Positions 1 through 5,128 of a DNA stretch of 5,128 nt are shown here, piece by piece. The notes below the pieces were generated by a model. It searched no databases. It saw only the letters and a list, made by a program, of their open reading frames with translations, and was not told the origin of the DNA. The stretch comes from Planctomycetota bacterium (GTDB taxonomy: Bacteria; Planctomycetota; Phycisphaerae; UBA1845), in the NCBI GenBank assembly GCA_022566435.1, contig JADFIX010000378.1, positions 1 through 5,128 on the forward strand. Reading direction: 5' to 3'. Positions within the stretch are counted from its first letter, which is position 1. Every line of letters begins with the position of its first letter. A program made the translations under genes and the position numbers.

Positions 1-1
1 G

Positions 2-193
2 TGGATGACAAATCGCCAGGGTGGCACGTGGCAGCGGTGGCGTGTGAAAAAAGAACTCAAATCCGACATCCTCCGTGCTTACACGCAGGTCCGTCGAGAG
101 GCGCGGCGTGAAGGTATCACCTATCGTCAGGCTGCGTATTCCATCGCGATCAAGCGGATCATTAACCGTGTTCGACTCGGCGGACAATTGTAG
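2..193 (+). CDS. Glu/Leu/Phe/Val dehydrogenase (glutamate dehydrogenase), C-terminal fragment
   Basis: This is the last 63 codons and TAG stop of a gene that begins left of the window. Family members interconvert glutamate and 2-oxoglutarate plus ammonia, using NAD(P), in the cytoplasm. The visible part matches the C-terminal end of the family: a Trp codon at 2-4 followed by MTNRQG corresponds to the usual EWVQNxQG-type motif. Then come a Trp, a helix pattern VKKELKSDILRAYTQV, and the closing helix EGITYRQAAYSIAIKRI, equivalent to the family's 'R-x-AAY-x-x-A-x-x-R' ending. The catalytic lysine and Rossmann domain lie outside the window. The ATG at 5 is an internal Met of the larger gene, not a start: the frame is open to the left edge and the homology continues through the Trp codon. 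The next frame starts 15 bases downstream, consistent with co-transcription. Family assignment is by motif recognition only; substrate (Glu versus Leu/Phe/Val) cannot be told from this fragment. Confidence 0.8.
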   Translation, partial: WMTNRQGGTWQRWRVKKELKSDILRAYTQVRREARREGITYRQAAYSIAIKRIINRVRLGGQL

Positions 194-208
194 GTATTCT
201 GGGGGTCG

Positions 209-343
209 ATGGTTGATGTCATCATAATCGGTCTTGGTGCTGCTGGGTATACAGCGGCGATCTATACGGCGCGGTATAAACTTTCAACGTTGATTATTGG
301 GGACTTGGAAGGAGGAACGGGTATGGCGGCGGCGGAAGTGGGG
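209..343 (+). pseudogene. trxB: 5' fragment of thioredoxin reductase gene (FAD-binding N-terminus only)
   Basis: The first ~44 codons read MVDVIIIGLGAAG, the beta-strand plus GxGxxG dinucleotide-binding loop (G8, G10, G13), then YTAAIYTARYKLSTLIIG and GG (35-36). This is the standard start of TrxB, a flavoenzyme that reduces thioredoxin with NADPH. Counting from GG, the E. coli enzyme (known sequence) has six residues then EVENWPG; here six residues then EV (43-44) follow, after which TrxB similarity stops. The NADPH domain and the redox CxxC are missing, so this piece cannot act as a reductase. GGTG in place of the usual GGQ is less common. Hand-counted GC of 209-334 is about 52%, against about 57% for 341-460, a weak contrast. 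The 15-base distance from the dehydrogenase suggests a native gdh-trxB gene pair cut by the junction. Confidence 0.75.
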
Positions 344-1627
344 GTGCTGCTCATCGAGGCGGACGAAGATTTCGTTCAAGAAGGAGCCCACTCGATCCGG
401 CGTTTTCCGGTCACGCCGGAGGAACTGAACCAATACGATGTATTGTTGTTCGGCGACGTCGATCCACGCGGTGGCTGGCTGACCAGCGCGCAGATGAACA
501 TGATCCTGGATTTCGTCGGCAATCAAGGCGGTGGATTCGGTCTGATCGCGGGGGAACGATTTACCCCTCGGCGATTCCTCGGTACGCCATTGGAAAAACT
601 CATACCGGTGGTCATCGATCCGGAATTTCTGGGTCGCTACGACCATCCGTTGGTCACCGGATTCAAACCCGTTCTCACGTTCGAGGGTAAACAGAGCCGC
701 GTCTTTCGTTGGGACCTGGGGGATCCGGCCAGTGCCACAGGAGAGGATGCCCCGCGTGACTTGCCCGAAGTCTTCTGGATGGCTCGTACGTTAGGATCCA
801 AACCCGGTGCGACGGTATTGGCACATCATCCGACTTGGCAAGCGCTATCCAACGATCGTTCCGGCGTGGAATCCATGCCATTGATCGTCACCGGGCGGTA
901 CGGCGCCGGCCGAATATTCTTCCAGGCGAGCGATGACACTTGGCGCTGGCGGCGCGAGGCCGGCGAAATGCGGCATGACGCCTACTGGATACAGGTCGTG
1001 CGGGAACTCATGCGAACGGATCGGTTTTCGCAAGGCCGCCGGATGATTCTCCGAACGGATCGTCGTCGTTACGCTTATGGCACGCCGGTTCGTGTACAGC
1101 TCGATATTCTCGATCCGGCATTGATCGACGACATGCCGGACATGCTTGCCGCCACGGTGAGCCGATTGGCGACAACGTCGTCGGACAGCGCCGAAGAAAA
1201 ATCCGGAATCGCCCAAGATCGAATGGATGTGGTCGGACGATGTTCGCTCCATCGCATCGGGCGTCAGTTTCAATCGTATGAGGGTTCGTTCATTCCTGCG
1301 AAACCGGGCGCCTATCATCTAGCAATGGAGGCGTTCGATACGGGATCGGCACTACCGTCTGCTTCTTTTCGGGTAGATCGTCCGGATCGTGAGGGGCGTC
1401 GTCCGGAAGCCGATCACGCACTACTCACCCGGATTACGGAGGCGACCGGCGGGCGTCTGCTCGATTTGAACGAATTGGTGGACGCGTTTAGCGCGATCCC
1501 GGATCGAAGCATTCAGATTCCCGATGACGTGTCGGAGCCGTTGTGGGATTCTAGATTGTTCTTGATCTTGCTGACGGGATTGATATCCCTCGAGTGGATT
1601 CTTCGAAAGGCGTTTGGACTTGTGTGA
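209..1627 (+). CDS. Chimeric frame: TrxB N-terminus fused to glutamine-amidotransferase-like membrane protein C-terminal part
   Basis: The frame is open for 472 codons, but the protein is composite. Residues 1-44 are a thioredoxin-reductase FAD-binding start. Residues from about 45 match the C-terminal part of a planctomycete class-I-glutamine-amidotransferase-like protein. Visible hallmarks of the latter are VLLIEADEDFVQEG then IRRFP (46-69), YDVLLFGDVDPR (76-87), GGGFGLIAGER (107-117), LGTPLEKLIPV, YGAGRIFFQASDDTWRWR (231-248), an Ig-like stretch (about 280-395), TGGRLLDLNEL (413-423) and a C-terminal hydrophobic helix (about 449-465) after PLWD. No cysteine follows the GLIAG strand; the only cysteine is C345, so amidotransferase catalysis is unlikely. 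Full-length relatives are longer, with N-terminal membrane helices and usually a von Willebrand-like region, all absent here. The ATG at 209 follows a GGGGGT at 201-206 with tight spacing and fits the TrxB start MVDVIIIG. An alternative start at 323 has a better ribosome site. The stop overlaps the next gene's ATG. The native role of the right-hand family is unknown to me beyond its MoxR/Bat-like cluster context. The fusion may be an assembly artefact. Confidence 0.7.
   Translation: MVDVIIIGLGAAGYTAAIYTARYKLSTLIIGDLEGGTGMAAAEVGVLLIEADEDFVQEGAHSIRRFPVTPEELNQYDVLLFGDVDPRGGWLTSAQMNMILDFVGNQGGGFGLIAGERFTPRRFLGTPLEKLIPVVIDPEFLGRYDHPLVTGFKPVLTFEGKQSRVFRWDLGDPASATGEDAPRDLPEVFWMARTLGSKPGATVLAHHPTWQALSNDRSGVESMPLIVTGRYGAGRIFFQASDDTWRWRREAGEMRHDAYWIQVVRELMRTDRFSQGRRMILRTDRRRYAYGTPVRVQLDILDPALIDDMPDMLAATVSRLATTSSDSAEEKSGIAQDRMDVVGRCSLHRIGRQFQSYEGSFIPAKPGAYHLAMEAFDTGSALPSASFRVDRPDREGRRPEADHALLTRITEATGGRLLDLNELVDAFSAIPDRSIQIPDDVSEPLWDSRLFLILLTGLISLEWILRKAFGLV
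311..315 (+). promoter_or_regulatory. Possible internal Shine-Dalgarno (GGAGG) for a start at ATG 323
   Basis: GGAGG lies seven bases before an in-frame ATG at 323, a near-ideal ribosome binding arrangement and better than the one before ATG 209. It is formed by the two Gly codons (GGA GGA) of the TrxB GG motif, so it may be coincidental. If used, it would give a 434-residue product starting MAAAEVGVLL, which is almost purely the amidotransferase-like part. Confidence 0.3.
335..346. other. Predicted breakpoint between trxB and the amidotransferase-like gene
   Basis: Protein similarity switches family here. TrxB alignment holds through E43-V44 (335-340), and the amidotransferase-like family pattern (hydrophobic strand V-x-VLL then A-D-x-D-F) begins at about V44-V46. 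The bases GAAGTGGGGGTG would encode plausible residues of either family (EVG of TrxB, or EVGV leading into VLL of the other), so a short shared stretch may have guided the join. The frame is preserved across it. Position is inferred from family alignment by eye and may be off by a few codons. Confidence 0.6.
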
Positions 1628-4600
1628 TGATACGGCGGTTCGCGATGAACAAGCGAACGGGGAACAGCGGGAAGACAGATGACGGTGACGCCATGAAGCA
1701 TGATTCTCAACTCATTCGGCGGCTGGAACGAATCCGGCTCATGGTGCGCCGGCGGCTCATGGTGTATGGCGTGATGGCCGTCGTCGCCGGGGGAATCGCA
1801 TCTTTTCTCGCTATTTCGACCCTCGACTGGTTGTTGCGGCTGCCCGGCCTACTTCGCTTGGCCGGTATCGGCATGTTCCTGGCAGGGGCCGCGATCGCCA
1901 CACTACATTGGGTGATCCGACCCTTGCGGGCGGAAATCGGTGTCGCCGAAATTGCGCGACAATTGGAAATACGATTCAGCAGCCTTCGAGACCGATTGTC
2001 GAGTACGGTTCACTTCTTGGAACACGGTAGCTCCGACTCGGAATCGATGACCCGCCGTGTCATCGAGAACACTGATGCGACGATCGCGCCCATGCCGCTC
2101 GAATCGGCTCTGTCTTTGGCCCCCACGGCGCGGTGCGGCGTATGGCTCCTCCTCAGTGTCTCCGCCCTCGGCACGATTCTGATGACCGCCCCAAATTGGG
2201 CACAGACTGGGCTGTATCGCTATATTCACCCTTTCGGCGCAATCGAATGGCCTCGGGCTGTGCAAATCGTCCCTATGACAGACGCGGAAGTAGTCGCTAT
2301 CGGCGAATCCGTCACGGTGCGGATGGCCGTCAAGCGCGGAATGAGAGAGAATTTGCGGGCTTTCGTCCACGTACGCGGGCCGGATGGGGAGGTCGTCCGG
2401 CTCGCCGCACAGCAAGACGTCGACGGCACGTTCTTTGCCATCATCGACGCGGTGACCACGGACTTGGAATACTGGTTCGAGGCGGGTGACGCGGACACGG
2501 GTTCCCATCCCTTCACGATTCGAGTTGTTCGGCGGCCCGAAGTTGTGGCGGCGCTCGCCGACGTCGCGCCGCCGGCGTACGCCGAATGGCAGAGTCATTC
2601 GACTCATGTGCTGACCGAAGGCCCGGTGCATGCCCCGGTGGGTGGACGCGTGAAGATCACCATTCGTACGAGCAAGCCGATCCCGCCTGGCGCGAGTCGA
2701 GCCAAAGCCGGACTCCGATTTACAAATGGGTCGTACCAACCACTCGAATCCCAGGCGTCGGAGCCATCCACACTCACGGCGGAGTTAGAGATTCTGGATG
2801 ACCTCGCATTTGCGGTGGAATTGTGCGATGAAGAGGGCTTCCATAACCGCGGGGCCGCGCAATTTGAGATTCGAGCCGTTCCGGATACGCCACCGGCCGT
2901 CAGTATCGTGGCGCCGGTGGCGGTGACGGAATCGACTCCCAGCGGGTTGGTCGCCTTCTCGATCAGAGTCGAGGACGACCTTGGGATCTCCTCCTTGGCT
3001 CTCGATGTCGAGCGGGTGGCGGACGGCGAACACCGAACGGTCGTGCTGACGGATAGTCTCGTCGCGTCGCCCGACGATGCGCACGCGTGGCTCGCCAAGA
3101 TGGATCTTCACCCGTCGCTCTTTTCGGCAGTATCGGGGGACAATCTGGTGTGCTCGGCGGTGGCCACGGACAATCGCCCCCTCCCCGGTGCGGTCGGGCA
3201 GGTCACCCGATCCACACCGGTTCGGATCAGGATTATCAGCGAAGCGGAATTCGATACCCGCCTCCGTGATGAACTTGCCGCGCTGGTAGGGCGCTTGCGA
3301 CGGGTTCTTATTTCTCAATCGGAGCTTTTGGATGAGACGCGGTCGCTTGTTCGGGCCGGGCGCGATCCACCCGCGCTCACCGCTGTCGAGTCGGAACGAG
3401 TGCATGGAATGACAGGCCGTCAGACACGTCTCGTGAGGCGTCTGCAGGAGACGGCGCGCCGTTTCGCCGAATTGAAGGCCCGCCTCGAACGGAACAAGAC
3501 GGGCGAGGCGACGACTATACAGACCATGGAGGCCGTCACCGAATCACTTTGGCAAATCGCTGGGGGCGAGATGCAGCGAGCCGCTGGTTTCCTTCTCGCC
3601 GCGGGTCACCCGGCGTTACCGATCATCCAGCAAGAAGCGCTGTCGGACGCATCGCGGAACCAGTCCTCCGCCGTCGAGCAGCTTCGCGTCCTATTGGGAA
3701 GCATGGCACAATTGGGCGACTTCCAGGCCTTGGTCGGTCGGACGCGAGATCTGATCGATCGGCAAGACGAAATACGATCTCAGACACAACACCTCGGCAA
3801 GTCCCTGTTGGGTAAGGCCATCGAATCTCTGGACGCGAAGGAGGCCGCTGCCCTGCGCCGCGTGCAGCGTCGCCAAGCGCAACTTGCCGGCGACGTCGGT
3901 CAGTTGCTCGCCCGACTCCAACGATCCCGGGCGACACCGGACGAGCAAGATCCGTCGGGACAGGAAGCGATCGACGATGCAATCCGTGCGGCGCGAACCT
4001 CAAAAGTAGACGGGAAAGTCAAGTCCGCCGCGGAGGCCATTGCCGGAAACCGCACCGCGGCCGCCTCGATCGATCAGAAGGCCGCCGCCGCAGGGCTCCG
4101 CAAAATGCTCCGCGCGCTGCAGAAGCGGCAGGACCGTGAGCTGGATCGTTTGCGGAAGGTGGTCCGCGACGCCGCCTCTGAGGTGCGGCAGTTGCTGGAA
4201 GAACAAACGGACCTGCGCGAGGCGACGAATGAGGCCGTTCTGATCACCCCTGAGACAGAAACACTCGCAGAACTCGGCGACGGACAGCGCGTCATCGGCA
4301 TGAATACCCGTGCACTTGGCGATGAACTGGAGGAGCGGGTGCAAACTTTCGACGCGGCACGAGTGGTTCGATCGGCAGCGGATCGAATGACTGCCGCCGA
4401 AAAACGGCTCGGGACCGGAGATGCCCTATCGGCAAGAGAGGCGCAGGACCAAGCCATCGCGGAGCTCACAGAGGCCATCGAACTGCTGAACGCACTTGAC
4501 CGTCGCGTGGCGAAAGAGGAGATGCGCCGCACGCTCGGCGAAATCCAAAGCGTCCTGGAATCCATGGTGCAGGCGGAGCGCCACATTGACGATGATGTTC

Positions 4601-5128
4601 GCGTCCTTCACGACACGATTCAGGCGAAGGGTCGAGTGTCGCGATCCGAGGCCCGTGACGCCGCGCGATTGGCACGAGATCAACATGCCCTGCGCCGCCA
4701 GGTGGAGCAATGGCTACCGGAATTCGAGAAGGTCAAAGTTTTTGCGTGGTCACTTCGCCGGATCAGCGAAAAAATGGACCGTGGTCGACGTCAGCTCGAC
4801 AATCGGCGGATTGACGAACCGCTGCTTAGGATCATCGCGCGAATTGTCCGAGACCTGGAAACGCTTGTCCAAGCGATTGACGAGACATTGAATCTTCCCG
4901 ACCGTGAATTTGCCGAGGCGGAAGAGAGCGGGAGCTCCGGCGGGCGCGGCAGTGCGGCGAACCGCGACGCGACGAAGCCCGTGCCCACGGTGACCGAACT
5001 GATGGTCTTGAAATCGCTGCAGCGCGATCTCGTCGAACGAACGCTCGTGTGGCACGGAAAAGTCGCCGGCCTCGAGCCCGGCGCGGTCGAAGACGTTGCT
5101 CCAGACGGTGAAGAAGGTCTCGGGCAGC
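1627..5128 (+). CDS. Large DUF4175-like membrane-anchored coiled-coil protein, 3' end missing
   Basis: A single frame stays open for 1167 codons to the right edge, so the stop and probably the last part of the protein are outside. From ATG 1627, hydrophobic segments lie at about 46-66, 75-97 and 172-187. Between the last two is an IARQLEIRFSSLRDRLSS stretch typical of the family ('ranks of helices with drL'). Beta-rich Ig-like regions follow: HPFGAIEWP at 201-209, and DTPPAVSIVAP then VEDDLGI at 420-454, the PP...EDD(L/Y)G signature of DUF4175-type proteins. From about 539 (ISEAEFDTRLRDEL) to about 1095 the sequence is charged, heptad-like and helical with few prolines, then a Gly/Ser-rich linker (1101-1115) and TVTELMVLKSLQRDL (1121-1135), which resembles the C-terminal element of planctomycete members. 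Expected location: inner membrane, with a large domain outside or inside that the sequence does not settle. The ATG at 1627 overlaps the previous TGA, implying translational coupling; ATGs at 1645 and 1693 are alternatives, 1693 lying just before the conserved helix. Function is unknown; association with MoxR/DUF58/BatA-like clusters is from family knowledge. Confidence 0.85.
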   Translation, partial: MIRRFAMNKRTGNSGKTDDGDAMKHDSQLIRRLERIRLMVRRRLMVYGVMAVVAGGIASFLAISTLDWLLRLPGLLRLAGIGMFLAGAAIATLHWVIRPLRAEIGVAEIARQLEIRFSSLRDRLSSTVHFLEHGSSDSESMTRRVIENTDATIAPMPLESALSLAPTARCGVWLLLSVSALGTILMTAPNWAQTGLYRYIHPFGAIEWPRAVQIVPMTDAEVVAIGESVTVRMAVKRGMRENLRAFVHVRGPDGEVVRLAAQQDVDGTFFAIIDAVTTDLEYWFEAGDADTGSHPFTIRVVRRPEVVAALADVAPPAYAEWQSHSTHVLTEGPVHAPVGGRVKITIRTSKPIPPGASRAKAGLRFTNGSYQPLESQASEPSTLTAELEILDDLAFAVELCDEEGFHNRGAAQFEIRAVPDTPPAVSIVAPVAVTESTPSGLVAFSIRVEDDLGISSLALDVERVADGEHRTVVLTDSLVASPDDAHAWLAKMDLHPSLFSAVSGDNLVCSAVATDNRPLPGAVGQVTRSTPVRIRIISEAEFDTRLRDELAALVGRLRRVLISQSELLDETRSLVRAGRDPPALTAVESERVHGMTGRQTRLVRRLQETARRFAELKARLERNKTGEATTIQTMEAVTESLWQIAGGEMQRAAGFLLAAGHPALPIIQQEALSDASRNQSSAVEQLRVLLGSMAQLGDFQALVGRTRDLIDRQDEIRSQTQHLGKSLLGKAIESLDAKEAAALRRVQRRQAQLAGDVGQLLARLQRSRATPDEQDPSGQEAIDDAIRAARTSKVDGKVKSAAEAIAGNRTAAASIDQKAAAAGLRKMLRALQKRQDRELDRLRKVVRDAASEVRQLLEEQTDLREATNEAVLITPETETLAELGDGQRVIGMNTRALGDELEERVQTFDAARVVRSAADRMTAAEKRLGTGDALSAREAQDQAIAELTEAIELLNALDRRVAKEEMRRTLGEIQSVLESMVQAERHIDDDVRVLHDTIQAKGRVSRSEARDAARLARDQHALRRQVEQWLPEFEKVKVFAWSLRRISEKMDRGRRQLDNRRIDEPLLRIIARIVRDLETLVQAIDETLNLPDREFAEAEESGSSGGRGSAANRDATKPVPTVTELMVLKSLQRDLVERTLVWHGKVAGLEPGAVEDVAPDGEEGLGQ

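Noticed and set aside
5..193. Stand-alone 62-residue small protein
   Set aside because: The frame is open to the left edge and the sequence matches the C-terminal end of Glu/Leu/Phe/Val dehydrogenase, so it is the tail of a truncated gene.
209..1627. Functional thioredoxin reductase
   Set aside because: Only the first ~44 residues match. The redox CxxC and the NADPH domain are absent.
1639..1657. Hairpin TTCGC / GCGAA as a terminator
   Set aside because: A five-base stem with a nine-base loop and no T-tract, located inside the start of the large gene; most likely chance.
2133..2489. Forward-strand frames out of phase with the large gene (also 3549-3815, 4040-4243, 4496-4891)
   Set aside because: They lie inside the continuous 1627-5128 frame in another phase and give Arg-rich, low-similarity translations.
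1903..2739. 278-codon reverse-strand frame (also 2785-3405, 3623-4003, 845-1318 and other reverse frames)
   Set aside because: Each is antisense to a forward frame with clear family motifs. Their translations are Arg/His/Pro-rich and resemble no family; long antisense frames are expected in GC-rich coding DNA.
3241..4900. Repeat array or CRISPR-like periodicity in the helical region
   Set aside because: The regularity is at protein level (charged heptad-like helices). No direct DNA repeat with constant spacing was seen.

Overview
The window holds three same-strand coding segments with almost no intergenic DNA. Coding GC is roughly 50-60% (hand counts of short stretches). It starts inside one gene and ends inside another, so both outer genes are partial. 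No RNA gene, CRISPR array, insertion sequence or convincing terminator was seen, and no gene-free stretch exceeds about 20 bases.

Layout: (1) Positions 2-193 are the last 63 codons of a Glu/Leu/Phe/Val (glutamate) dehydrogenase. (2) After a 15-base gap, 209-1627 is a 472-codon frame that is a chimera. Its first ~44 residues are the FAD-binding N-terminus of a thioredoxin reductase (TrxB). From about residue 45 it becomes, in frame, the C-terminal part of a glutamine-amidotransferase-like membrane protein of the kind found in planctomycete MoxR/DUF58/BatA-like clusters. (3) From 1627, overlapping the previous stop as TGATG, an unbroken frame of 1167 codons runs off the right edge. It encodes a large membrane-anchored protein resembling DUF4175: three N-terminal hydrophobic segments, Ig-like beta domains with an EDDLGI motif, then more than 500 residues of charged helical or coiled-coil sequence.

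The right-hand ~4.8 kb looks like the distal half of a planctomycete-type cluster, in which a MoxR ATPase, a DUF58 protein, a BatA/von Willebrand-like protein, the amidotransferase-like protein and the large coiled-coil protein usually occur together. That assignment rests on remembered family features, not on a search. The left 0.34 kb (gdh-trxB) belongs to a different, metabolic gene pair, and its TrxB N-terminus has a somewhat unusual motif set (GLGAAG, GGTG). The two parts meet near positions 335-346.

The main point of interest is this junction. It is either a genuine deletion or recombination that fused trxB to the 3' part of the amidotransferase-like gene, or an assembly chimera of two genomic loci or organisms. 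The sequence alone cannot decide, but an artefact is at least as likely as a new fusion gene. I see no convincing evidence of a new biological system beyond this.
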